NCBI GenBank assembly: GCA_012517205.1
Contig: JAAYVL010000004.1
Span: forward strand, 1-63,352
Source of the DNA: Verrucomicrobiota bacterium
GTDB lineage: Bacteria; Verrucomicrobiota; Verrucomicrobiia; Limisphaerales; UBA8199
Direction: 5' to 3'
DNA: 63,352 nucleotides
The first letter of the stretch is position 1. Each line of letters starts with the position of its first letter. The translations under genes and the position numbers were made by a program. The notes beneath the pieces are model-generated. The model was not told the origin of the DNA. It made no database searches and saw only the letters and a list, made by a program, of their open reading frames with translations. Positions 20,667 through 29,494 of the stretch are shown here, piece after piece.

Positions 20667-22792
20667 TGACGGCCCGCCGTTTTGCCCTAACCGCGGGGCT
20701 GGCCGCTTCGCTGCTGGGTTGCGCCCGGCCCGCGACCAAACCCGCCGCCCCGGCCGGCCTGCCGTCGCCGGCTCCCGGCGTCTTCTTCGTCGCCACCAAT
20801 GGCCACGATCACTGGTCCGGCCAGCGCCCCCGGCCGAATCGCCAACGGACGGATGGCCCGTTCGCCACGCTGTCCCGCGCCGTGCAGGCGGCCCGCGCCT
20901 TTCGCCAGCAAAGCGCCAGCCCCGCCGCGCGGCCGGCAAGCATCTTCGTGGGAGGCGGCACGCATTTCCTGGCGCAACCCCTCGCGTTGACCCCCGCGGA
21001 CTCCGGCCTGATGCTCGCCGCTTACCCCGGCACGCACCCGGTCTTGAGCGGCGGCCGGCTCATTTCCGGCTGGCGCGAAGTCACGATCGCCGGCCGGCGA
21101 TTGTGGTGCGCCGACCTTCCCGCGGAACTGCGCGGCCAATGGTCGTTCCAGCAGCTTTGGGTCAACGGCCAGCGGGCCACCCGCGCCCGCCATCCCAACC
21201 ACGGCTACCTCGCCGTCGCCGGGCTCCCCGACAAAACCAGGGATTGGACGCAAGGCCATAGCCGCTTCCGGTTTCACCCCGGCGACTTGCCGGCCGGAGA
21301 AACCATCACCCAGGCCGAGGTGGTGGTGATGACGCGCTGGGTCGAGTCGCGCCTGCCGATTGCCGGCGTGGACGAAAAAAGACGCCTGGCCACCTTCGGC
21401 AAGCGCTCCGTCTTCGCGCTGGCGTCCGGCGACCTCTACTATGCGGAAGGCGCCTTCGAGTTCCTGGACGATCCCGGCGAATGGCATCTCGATCGGACCC
21501 GCGGCCGGCTGTTCTACCTGCCGCGCCCCGGCGAGACGCTGGCTCGAGCCCAGGCAATCGCGCCCATGCTGGCGCAGGTGCTTCGGTTCGAGGGCCGCCC
21601 CGAAGCCGGGCAGTTCATCGAGCGCATCTCGCTGCGGGGGCTGACCTTCTCCCACACCGAATGGCATTTCCCCTCCGAATTGCCCTCCGCCGCGGAGCAG
21701 CCGAAGGTCTGGCCCCCTCCGGCGACCGAGGTCGGCGGCTTCGCCCAGGCCGCCGTTGGCGTTTCCGGCGCCGTGTATGGGGAGGGGCTTCGCCACTGTC
21801 TTTTCGCGGACTGCCGGTTCGCGGCCCTTGGCAACTATGGCCTTGAACTGAGCCGCGGCTGCCAGTCCAACCACATCGCCCGCTGCGAATTCACCGACCT
21901 GGGGGCCGGCGGCCTCAAGCTGGGCGAAACCCGCATCCGCGACCAGGCGGCCGAACAGACCCGCGCCAACGAAATCAGCCATTGCCACCTCCACGACGGC
22001 GGCAAGCTGTTTGCCAGCGCCGTCGGCATCTGGCTCGGCCAATCCCCCGACAACCGGATTCTCCATAACCACATCCACGACTTTTACTACACCGGCATCT
22101 CCATCGGCTGGACCTGGGGCTACGGCCCCGCCCTCGCCGGCAATAACCTCGTTGCGCTCAACCACGTCCACCACCTCGGCCAGCGCTCCAATGGCGACGG
22201 CCCCATCCTCAGCGACATGGGCGGCATCTACACCCTGGGCAAACAACCCGGCACCACCATCCGCAGCAACCTCTGGCACGACATCAGCGGCTTCCGCTAC
22301 GGCGGCTGGGGCATCTACTTCGACGAAGGCAGCAGCGGCATCCTGGCCGAAGACAACCTCGTTTATCGCACCACCCACGGCGGTTTCCATCAGCACTACG
22401 GCGAGACCAACCTCGTCCGCAACAACCTCTTCGCCTTCGCCCGCAACCACCAGCTTCAGCGCACCCGCCCGGAGCCGCACCGGAGCTTCTCCTTCGTCAC
22501 CAATATCGTCTATTTCGACTCCGGCAACCTGCTTGGCGGCGACTGGTCGAACGACCAGTACCTGATGGACGCGAACCTCTACTTTGACGCCCGCCCCGAC
22601 GCCCAGCCGGATCAGCTCCGCCTGGGCCCCTGCACCTGGCAACGATGGCAGGAACGCGGCCATGACCGCCATTCGCTCGTCGCCAACCCGCTCTGCGTCG
22701 CCCCCGACAAGGACGACTTCCGCCTCCAACCCGCCTCCCCGGCCTTCCGCCTCGGTTTCCGCCCCACCGACCTGTCAAACGTCGGCCCTTGA
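20663..22792 (+). CDS. Beta-helix lipoprotein, possible GH141-type hydrolase
   Basis: A 709-residue protein with a lipobox (LAASLLGC, Cys19), so it is probably a lipid-anchored outer- or periplasmic-membrane protein. FFVATNGHDHWSGQ followed by TDGPFATLSRAVQAAR is the entry motif of many right-handed beta-helix hydrolases. Residues about 330-620 are rich in PbH1-like repeats (LSDMGGIYTLGKQPGTTIRS). The layout resembles GH141 (alpha-L-fucosidase and xylanase members), but I cannot confirm the family. It overlaps the previous gene by 4 bp and ends the cluster. Confidence 0.82.
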   Translation: MMTARRFALTAGLAASLLGCARPATKPAAPAGLPSPAPGVFFVATNGHDHWSGQRPRPNRQRTDGPFATLSRAVQAARAFRQQSASPAARPASIFVGGGTHFLAQPLALTPADSGLMLAAYPGTHPVLSGGRLISGWREVTIAGRRLWCADLPAELRGQWSFQQLWVNGQRATRARHPNHGYLAVAGLPDKTRDWTQGHSRFRFHPGDLPAGETITQAEVVVMTRWVESRLPIAGVDEKRRLATFGKRSVFALASGDLYYAEGAFEFLDDPGEWHLDRTRGRLFYLPRPGETLARAQAIAPMLAQVLRFEGRPEAGQFIERISLRGLTFSHTEWHFPSELPSAAEQPKVWPPPATEVGGFAQAAVGVSGAVYGEGLRHCLFADCRFAALGNYGLELSRGCQSNHIARCEFTDLGAGGLKLGETRIRDQAAEQTRANEISHCHLHDGGKLFASAVGIWLGQSPDNRILHNHIHDFYYTGISIGWTWGYGPALAGNNLVALNHVHHLGQRSNGDGPILSDMGGIYTLGKQPGTTIRSNLWHDISGFRYGGWGIYFDEGSSGILAEDNLVYRTTHGGFHQHYGETNLVRNNLFAFARNHQLQRTRPEPHRSFSFVTNIVYFDSGNLLGGDWSNDQYLMDANLYFDARPDAQPDQLRLGPCTWQRWQERGHDRHSLVANPLCVAPDKDDFRLQPASPAFRLGFRPTDLSNVGP

Positions 22793-23405
22793 CCCGCACC
22801 AACTGAGGACGGTTTCGATTCCCGGCGGGGGCCATCCCGCAAGCGCGCATGCGCTTGCAATCGGCATCCCCTCCAGCCAACCCCCTGATTGCAAGCATTG
22901 GGCCGCACCCTGGCCCCAGCCGCCAATGCCGCTTGCGCCCGCCGACGCCTGCGGCTGATTCCACCTTCCCCGATTTCTCCCGCCTCCGTAGCCCTCATAG
23001 GGCTCCCAATAGGCCGTGTACAAGGGGTGTACAAGGGATGCTCACCGGATGCCCACGCTTTAACCCCATGTTTCTCGGTTGAGCATCCGATGTACACCCC
23101 TTGTACACGGCTTGAAATGAGGGAGGTGCGAGCATCCGTGGACCTTGGAATTATCAGGGGGCTTGGTATTATAACTTTCGTTTTTTCAGCTATTTGGAGA
23201 TTTTGAGACTAAATTGATAGCGGGATGTTGGCATTAAGAGGCTGATTTTGGCTTTCCAGCCGTTCCCGGCCGGGGTCTTGGCAAGGGTTATTTTTCGGAT
23301 TGTCGGCTTGATTTAGCTCTCGTGCGGGGCTAGTCTTGTGGGAGTTCAAAGCCAAATCAAAGACTTCGGCAGGCGCTTTTCGATAGGCGTCATGCTGCTA
23401 AACGC
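22793..23405. other. Intergenic region with one 99-bp repeat
   Basis: A 613-bp gap without a supported gene. It holds repeat copy B (23013-23111), and a small perfect hairpin AGCCCT-CAT-AGGGCT just before it (22990-23004). From 23112 to 23405 the sequence becomes AT-rich and probably contains the promoter of the next gene. One candidate is TTGATT (23308-23313) and TAGTCT (23331-23336) with 17 bp between them, which is weak. Confidence 0.5.
23013..23111 (-). repeat. 99-bp hairpin repeat, copy B
   Basis: The outer arms pair over 21 bp and contain the same paired TGTACA units as copies A and C. The inner pair GATGCTCA/TGAGCATC is kept, but the loop sequence differs from A and C. The conserved flank (CCAATAG) lies on the left, so this copy is in the opposite orientation. 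Length is again exactly 99 bp. Confidence 0.9.
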
Positions 23406-26174
23406 ATGAAAATGAATTATTTCGGAATCGTCTTCGCGCTGCTGTTGGGCAGTATGGTTTCATCCCCGGCCACCCAGGAAGGGCGGGATTTGCCGGAAAC
23501 GCCTCATCCCGAACCGGTGCGGGGCCCGGCACCGGATAATATGCCGGTGAAGGGCGCTTTGCCGGGCCAAAGTGGCGTGCCCAAGGCTTTGCTGGGGCCG
23601 ATTGCGCCGGCCGGGGCGCAGCCCACAGGGGCACTGTCGGGCCGGATTGTGTTTACCAGCGGCGGGCATGGGCTGGCGTGGGATGGGGCGAGTTGGACGA
23701 CGGGGCGCGGGGTGAACTGGGAGATGGTGGAGGACTACGGGAACGTGGATCAAATGAGCATGTTTGCCTACTACTGCTTCAATGCGGGGGCGACGGTGGT
23801 GGCGATGCGCCCGATTGGCAATCAAACCAACGAGGTGGTTTTGGACAATGTTGACCCGGAGGTGACTTTCCAGGGTGCCTGGGCGGACAGCGTCTTTACC
23901 AATTATTATGGCAATGCCGGGGACGTGCCGTATCGCTTCACCTCGGTTGCCGCGACGGAAACGGCGACGGCGACGTATGTGCCGAACATCCCGGTTGCCG
24001 GGTTTTACCCGGTGTACACCTGGGTCTGGCATTCGACCAATCGCACCAGCCAGCTTTACCGGGTGCGGCATACGGGCGGCGAATCGCAGGTGCGCGTGCC
24101 GCATTACCTGGTGGGCGGGGGATGGGTGTACCTGGGCACTTATTATTTCGCGGCGGGCTCCGACGCGGCCCGCGGCGCGGTGGTGATCAGCAACCTGGCG
24201 CCGAGTCCAGGCGTCGGGAGCGCGGTGATCGCCGATGCGATTCGCTTCGGCAATGGCATGGGCTCGATCGCCCGCGGGGGCGGCGTCTCGGGCCACCCGC
24301 GGGAGCATGAATGCGCCCGTTATTGGATTCAAAGCAGCCTGGGGCGGGGCTCGCCCACCTGGATTTATGACGACCCGTCCTTGATTGATTCCGACGATAA
24401 CGTGAGCGCGCCGATTCGCATGGCGCGCGAGATGAACGAGGAGGCTGCGGGCAATTTCTATCAGCGGATTTACATCGGGTTTCACTCGAACGCCTCGGGC
24501 CTGGGGACCAACAGCAGCGCGCGCGGCGACATCGGGCTCTATAACAACGACAACCTGTTCCCCGGGACGGCGACTTCCAACCAGTTCCGCCTGGCGGAGA
24601 TCATCGCCACCAACGTGAACAATGCCTTGAAGCGGATCACCGTGCCGCCGTTCGAGGTCCCCTGGCTCAACAACCGTTCGAGCCTGACGTATGCGCGGAC
24701 TGATTTCGCGTTTGGGGAAATCCGCGGCGACCGCCTTGGCTACGAGATGGACGCGACGATTATCGAGGTGGCCTTTCACGACAACGTCTCCGATGCGCGG
24801 CTGATGCGCGATCCCAAGGTTCGCAATTGGATCGCGCGGGCGTCGTACCAGGCGGTGGTCCACTATATGCACCAGTTTGACGCGGTGCCGCTGAATTTTC
24901 TGCCGGAACCGCCGCGCCATGTGCGCGCGGTGGCGACGGCCAATGGCATTCAGGTCCGCTGGGATGCTCCGGTGGCGGAGTTCTCGACGGGAACACCGGC
25001 CGGGTTTGTGGTGTATCGGTCCACGGATGGCTACGGGTTTGGGGAGCCGGTCGAGGTCGCGGGCGGGGGCGCCTCGATGATTGAGTTCACCAATGTCCTG
25101 GCCGACACCGATTACTACTTCCGGGTGGCGGCGGTGAACGCGGGCGGGGAATCCTTCCCCTCGGAGACCGTCGGCTGTCGGCGCGCCTCGAATCCGGCGC
25201 ATTCGCGCGTGCTGTTTGTGAACGGGTTTGACCGCTTCGACCGCACCACGAATCTGCGGCAGAATCCCACGGGGGCCTATGCGCCTCCGGGCAATTCCGG
25301 GGCCATGGAGCGCGTGATCCCGCGGAGCAACAACTCGTTTGACTATGTGGTGCCGCATGGGAAGGCGATTAGCGCGGCCGGGCTGCCGTTTGATTCCTGT
25401 TCGCGGCCGTCGGTGACCAACCATCAGGTGGCGCTGACCAATTACGACATCGTGATCTGGGCCTGCGGCCAGAGCCTGACCAACACCTTCCGCGCGCCGG
25501 AGCGCAATGTCGTGACGGCCTTCCAGAACGGCGGGGGGCACTTGTTCCTCACCGGGTCGGAAGTGGCGTGGGACCTGGATCGGGCGGCGGGGCCGTCCGC
25601 CGCGGATCGGGCGTTCCTCAATAACCAGCTCCATGCCGATTTGGGGCCGGACGCGAACAATAATTCTTCGAACTACACCTTTGCCGCGGTGGCGGGAACG
25701 ATTTTCGAGGGGAACAGCGGCGGCGCGTTCGACGACGGCAACCAGGGGATTTACTGGGTGAAGACGCCGGATGTGTTGGTGCCCACCGGCAGCGGCGCAA
25801 CGGCGGCATTGGTCTATGGCGGAGGCGGGGGCAAGGTGGCGGGGATCCAGTATGCCGGCGCTTCGGGCGGGAGGGTGGTTTACTGGGGATTCCCGTTTGA
25901 AACCGTGACCGACGAAGCGATTCGCGCCGACTATATGGCGGATGTGCTCCGCTTTTTCGCCCGGCCGCCGCGATTCGAACGGGTCAGTTTCGGCGCGGGG
26001 CCATCGGTGCGGCTGTGGTTGAATGGCGACCCGGGTGAATATACCCTCCAAACCAGCCCTGACCTGATTAACTGGGCGTTTTGGACCAATGTGCAGATGG
26101 GGCTGCAGCCCATCGAAATCTCTGACGACTCCTTTACCAGCGCGCCGCGCCGTTTCTATCGCGCCCTGCGATAA
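23406..26174 (+). CDS. Secreted amidase-3-like peptidoglycan hydrolase with inserted beta-domain and FnIII
   Basis: A 922-residue protein with a signal peptide. IVFTSGGHGLAWDG (about 80-93) and IYIGFHSNASG (about 357-367) place two zinc histidines, and DATIIEVAFHDN (about 451-462) has the catalytic-type Glu, as in N-acetylmuramoyl-L-alanine amidases. Between these lies a ~130-residue beta-rich insert (AGFYPVYTWVWHSTNR) resembling the golvesin C-terminal/Xly-type domain. A fibronectin type III domain (about 500-595) follows, then a ThuA/Rossmann-like region starting SRVLFVNGFDRFDR and a short C-terminal beta-domain. It probably cleaves cell-wall peptides or acts on another cell envelope. It is monocistronic. 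Confidence 0.8.
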   Translation: MKMNYFGIVFALLLGSMVSSPATQEGRDLPETPHPEPVRGPAPDNMPVKGALPGQSGVPKALLGPIAPAGAQPTGALSGRIVFTSGGHGLAWDGASWTTGRGVNWEMVEDYGNVDQMSMFAYYCFNAGATVVAMRPIGNQTNEVVLDNVDPEVTFQGAWADSVFTNYYGNAGDVPYRFTSVAATETATATYVPNIPVAGFYPVYTWVWHSTNRTSQLYRVRHTGGESQVRVPHYLVGGGWVYLGTYYFAAGSDAARGAVVISNLAPSPGVGSAVIADAIRFGNGMGSIARGGGVSGHPREHECARYWIQSSLGRGSPTWIYDDPSLIDSDDNVSAPIRMAREMNEEAAGNFYQRIYIGFHSNASGLGTNSSARGDIGLYNNDNLFPGTATSNQFRLAEIIATNVNNALKRITVPPFEVPWLNNRSSLTYARTDFAFGEIRGDRLGYEMDATIIEVAFHDNVSDARLMRDPKVRNWIARASYQAVVHYMHQFDAVPLNFLPEPPRHVRAVATANGIQVRWDAPVAEFSTGTPAGFVVYRSTDGYGFGEPVEVAGGGASMIEFTNVLADTDYYFRVAAVNAGGESFPSETVGCRRASNPAHSRVLFVNGFDRFDRTTNLRQNPTGAYAPPGNSGAMERVIPRSNNSFDYVVPHGKAISAAGLPFDSCSRPSVTNHQVALTNYDIVIWACGQSLTNTFRAPERNVVTAFQNGGGHLFLTGSEVAWDLDRAAGPSAADRAFLNNQLHADLGPDANNNSSNYTFAAVAGTIFEGNSGGAFDDGNQGIYWVKTPDVLVPTGSGATAALVYGGGGGKVAGIQYAGASGGRVVYWGFPFETVTDEAIRADYMADVLRFFARPPRFERVSFGAGPSVRLWLNGDPGEYTLQTSPDLINWAFWTNVQMGLQPIEISDDSFTSAPRRFYRALR

Positions 26175-26417
26175 AACCGGCGGGTTTCAAAGCGCTCGAC
26201 CCGGGATGGGCGGAAGTTCACGCGCGCCTCGGCCGTTATGCTTTGCTTGCGGGAGTTGGAATGGCGGGAATGTTGGTCTTCGCAAACGGCGGGACTTCGA
26301 GATGCCCTGTGAGGTTCAACCGAACCGGGTCGGGAGCGCCGCGCCCGGGGCGCGCTTGCCAGTTGGCCGGCCAATTCGATACTTGCATATACGGGGTTTT
26401 AATCTAAAAGGACATGA

Positions 26418-28475
26418 ATGTTAGGTCGTAATTTACCTCCCTGGCGCGGTGGGCTGGCCCTGGCGTTGAGCCTGCTAATGATGATCGCCTCTGGAGACGC
26501 CGGCGCCCGGAGCCGCCCGGAGGTTCGGGAATTGAATCCGCAGATCGAGGCGGCCATTGCCAAAGTGAAACCGGCCCTGGTCCGGATTCGCGTCGTGGAG
26601 ACCGACTACAGCGAGGGGCGGGAGACCAAGTCGCAGGCGGTCGGCAGCGGAGTGATCATTACCCGCGATGGTTACCTGGTGACCAATCATCATGTGGCGG
26701 GACATGCGGTGCGCATCTTTTGCACCCTGTGGAATCGCGAAGAAATCGAGGCGGAACTGGTCGGCACCGACGCCCTTACCGACATCGCGGTGCTTCGGCT
26801 GACACCAGCGCGCCCGGTCGAGTTCAAAACGGCCAGCTTTGGGGATTCCTCGAAGGTTCAGGCCGGGGACTACGTGCTGGCGATGGGCAGCCCGATGGCT
26901 TTGTCGCAATCGGTGACGCTGGGCATTATCAGCAACCCGGAAATGATCATGCCCCGGTCGGGAAGGGGCGAACGGGCTTTCCGGCTGGATGGCGAAGATG
27001 TGGGTTCGTTGGTTCGCTGGCTGGGGCATGATGCGGCCATTTACGGCGGCAACTCGGGCGGGCCGCTGGTCAACCTGCGCGGCGAGATCATCGGCATTAA
27101 TGAGATCAGCTATGGCCTGGGGGGCGCTATTCCCGGCAATCTCGCCCGGAGCGTGGCCGAGCAGATCATGGCCAAAGGCCGGGTTGTGCGGAGTTGGCTG
27201 GGGCTGGATGTGCAGCCGCGGTTCAAGCGCTCGACGGAACCGCATGGTGTTTTGATTAGCGGCGTGCAGGCGGGGTCGCCGGCCGACCAGGCGGGATTCA
27301 AGCCCGGCGACCTGTTGCTGCGGTTGGGGGGGGCGGCAACGGATGTCCGGTTCGACGAGCAAATGCCGGATTTTATGCTGCTGGCCACCAGCCTGCCCCT
27401 CGGGCAGGAAACCCGGGCGGTGGTTAAGCGCAACGGCAAGGAACTCACCCTCCGCCCGGTGCCCATCGAGCGCGGGGAGGTGTATCCCCCGCAGCAGGAA
27501 CTCAAGGCCTGGGGGTTGACGGTGCGGGACCTTTCGCGCCTGCTGGCCCAGGAGATGAAGCGAGCCGACCCGGTGGGGGCGCTGGTGACTTCCGTGCGCC
27601 CGGGCGGGCCCGCCGGCACTGCCAAGCCCGCGCTCCAAGCGAAGGACGTGATCGTGGCGGTGAATGATCAACCGGTGCGAAGCACCCGGGACCTGGTCGC
27701 GCTGACCCGCAAGCTGACTGAAGGCCGGACGGAGCCGTTGCCGGTCATGGCAACGTTCGAGCGCCGGGCCGCGCGGCTTTTGGCGATGGTGCGGATTGGG
27801 CTCGACGAACTTAAAGACCCGGGCCTGGAAGTCACGAAAGCGTGGCTGCCGGTCGAGACGCAGGTCATTAGCCGCGAGATAGCCCGGCAACTGGGCCAGC
27901 CCGCTTTGAAGGGCTTTTATATCACGCGCGTCTATCCCGGCACCACCGCCGAGCAGGCGGGGCTCAAGGCCGGCGACTTCATCACCGCGGTGGACGGCGA
28001 GAAGCTGTCGGCCTCCGACTCCGAGCATGAAGACGAGCTGTCCGCGCTGATCCGGCAATACGACGTCGGCCAGACGGTGACGCTCACGATCCGGCGCGGC
28101 CAGGCGGAGCACAAACTGCCGGTCTCATTGGCCCGCTCGCCGCGCCTGCAGCGCGAGATGCGGAAATACCGCAACGAGGATTTCGAGTTTACTGCGCGCG
28201 ACGTGTCGTTTTTCGATGTGGTCGAAGAGCAGTGGAGCCGCGACCAGCTTGGCGTGCTGGTTGAGGAGGTCAAACCCGGCAGTTGGGCCGAGCTCGGTTC
28301 GCTGTTTAAGGGCGACTTGATCCTCGAAGTGGCCGGCCAGCCGGTGGACAAGGTGGACGCGCTCCGGCAGGAGCTCGAGCGTGCCGCCGCCCGCCGGGAT
28401 CAGGTGGTGCGGTTCAAAGTGCTGCGGGGCATTCATACTACCTACCTGGAAATTGAACCAAACTGGAAAAACTAA
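26418..28475 (+). CDS. HtrA/DegP-like periplasmic serine protease with several PDZ domains
   Basis: A 685-residue exported protease. A signal peptide covers about 1-30. The trypsin fold has His92 (LVTNHHV), Asp122 (LTDIAVL) and Ser213 (YGGNSGGPL), so the triad is complete. At least three PDZ domains follow: about 230-310 (VLISGVQAGSPADQAGFKPG), 490-570 (GFYITRVYPGTTAEQAGLKAG) and 600-680; a more divergent one lies at about 360-440. This is longer than DegP, which has two. It should degrade misfolded envelope proteins. AAAGGACATGA precedes the ATG. A protease-like gene without a triad follows 20 bp downstream. Confidence 0.92.
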   Translation: MLGRNLPPWRGGLALALSLLMMIASGDAGARSRPEVRELNPQIEAAIAKVKPALVRIRVVETDYSEGRETKSQAVGSGVIITRDGYLVTNHHVAGHAVRIFCTLWNREEIEAELVGTDALTDIAVLRLTPARPVEFKTASFGDSSKVQAGDYVLAMGSPMALSQSVTLGIISNPEMIMPRSGRGERAFRLDGEDVGSLVRWLGHDAAIYGGNSGGPLVNLRGEIIGINEISYGLGGAIPGNLARSVAEQIMAKGRVVRSWLGLDVQPRFKRSTEPHGVLISGVQAGSPADQAGFKPGDLLLRLGGAATDVRFDEQMPDFMLLATSLPLGQETRAVVKRNGKELTLRPVPIERGEVYPPQQELKAWGLTVRDLSRLLAQEMKRADPVGALVTSVRPGGPAGTAKPALQAKDVIVAVNDQPVRSTRDLVALTRKLTEGRTEPLPVMATFERRAARLLAMVRIGLDELKDPGLEVTKAWLPVETQVISREIARQLGQPALKGFYITRVYPGTTAEQAGLKAGDFITAVDGEKLSASDSEHEDELSALIRQYDVGQTVTLTIRRGQAEHKLPVSLARSPRLQREMRKYRNEDFEFTARDVSFFDVVEEQWSRDQLGVLVEEVKPGSWAELGSLFKGDLILEVAGQPVDKVDALRQELERAAARRDQVVRFKVLRGIHTTYLEIEPNWKN

Positions 28476-28495
28476 CCTCTAATCCCAAAGCTTAT

Positions 28496-29332
28496 ATGCG
28501 ATATCCCTATTCCATTCTTCGGGCGGCCCTGGCCCTGGCGCTGGCCGGCGCGGCTTGCTCCCTTCGTGCCGATGAACTGGGCGACAAAGGCCGGGACATC
28601 TTCCGGAAATACCAGCAGACGGTCGTCACGGTGCAGGTGGTGCAGAAAATTACCTACTCCGGCGCCGCCAAATCGGGGGAAAACCGGCAGGAACTCACCG
28701 GCACGGTGGTGGACCCGTCGGGTCTGACCGTGCTGGCGTTGTCGGCGTGCGATCCCAGCGAAATGTACCAGCGCATGCTCGCGCAACAAGGCTCCCAGAA
28801 CAAGCTGGAGATCGAGGTGGCCGATATGCAGATATTGCTGGCGGATGGCACCGAGTTGGCCGCCGAGATTGTGCTGCGGGACAAGGATCTGGATCTGGCC
28901 TTTGTCCGGCCCAAGTCCAAACCCGCCACGCCGATGACCGCGGTGGATTTGGCCCGGTCCTCGACGGTGCAGATTCTTGACCAGGTCATCACCCTTAACC
29001 GCCTCAATAGCGCCGCCGGACGCGCCTATGCCGCTTCCGTCGAGCGGATCAACGCCGTTATCCAGAAGCCGCGCACTTTCTACGTGCCCGACAGCACCAT
29101 GACTTCCACCACCCTGGGGTCGCCGGCGTTTGCCCTCGATGGCAATATCGTTGGGGTGGTGGTGATGCGGGCCGTTGCGTCCGGGGGAGGCGCCAGCCGC
29201 AGCGTCCGCGAAAATCTGAGCGCGATTATCCTCCCGGCAGAAGACATCCTGAAAGCTGCCAAGCAGGCCCCGGAAGCCAAAGGTGAGCCGGGGAAGAAAG
29301 AAGAAGCAAAAGACGCCCAGCCGGGCAAGTAG
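28496..29332 (+). CDS. Catalytically dead trypsin-like (HtrA-fold) secreted protein
   Basis: A 278-residue protein with a signal peptide (about 1-25). The order of segments follows the trypsin fold of the upstream HtrA: TGTVVDPSGLTVLALSAC (68-85) corresponds to the GSGVI...LVTNHHV region, KDLDLAFVRP (130-139) to TDIAVLRL, and TTLGSPAFALDGNIVGVVV (205-223) to GNSGGPLVN. The His is missing, and the Ser position appears to be Leu207. Only the Asp region is kept. The last ~25 residues are charged and Lys/Glu-rich. It is therefore probably a pseudoprotease, perhaps a partner or regulator of the adjacent HtrA. Confidence 0.78.
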   Translation: MRYPYSILRAALALALAGAACSLRADELGDKGRDIFRKYQQTVVTVQVVQKITYSGAAKSGENRQELTGTVVDPSGLTVLALSACDPSEMYQRMLAQQGSQNKLEIEVADMQILLADGTELAAEIVLRDKDLDLAFVRPKSKPATPMTAVDLARSSTVQILDQVITLNRLNSAAGRAYAASVERINAVIQKPRTFYVPDSTMTSTTLGSPAFALDGNIVGVVVMRAVASGGGASRSVRENLSAIILPAEDILKAAKQAPEAKGEPGKKEEAKDAQPGK

Positions 29333-29494
29333 CCGGTCGAAGAAAAGGCGGGGCGCCCCCGAAGTACCGGGGATAGAGGGCATTCTTTGGGCCGGCTTGC
29401 CGATCCGGGGCGGCGCTGCGGAGCGCGGAGTGGCGGGATGGCGGGGACGGATTTACGCGTGCATAGGCGGGCCTTTTTGCCGTAAGCTCCCGGC

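Noticed and set aside
20687-22729. 680-codon minus-strand ORF over the beta-helix lipoprotein gene
   Set aside because: Extremely Val/Ala/Gly-rich, antisense to a gene with a lipobox and clear family motifs.
23260-23300. TTGGCAAGGGTTATTTT as a sigma-54 promoter of the amidase-like gene
   Set aside because: It lacks the GC at the -12 position.
23460-26051. 863-codon minus-strand ORF over the amidase-like gene
   Set aside because: Arg/His/Pro-rich shadow; the plus-strand product has a signal peptide and enzyme motifs.
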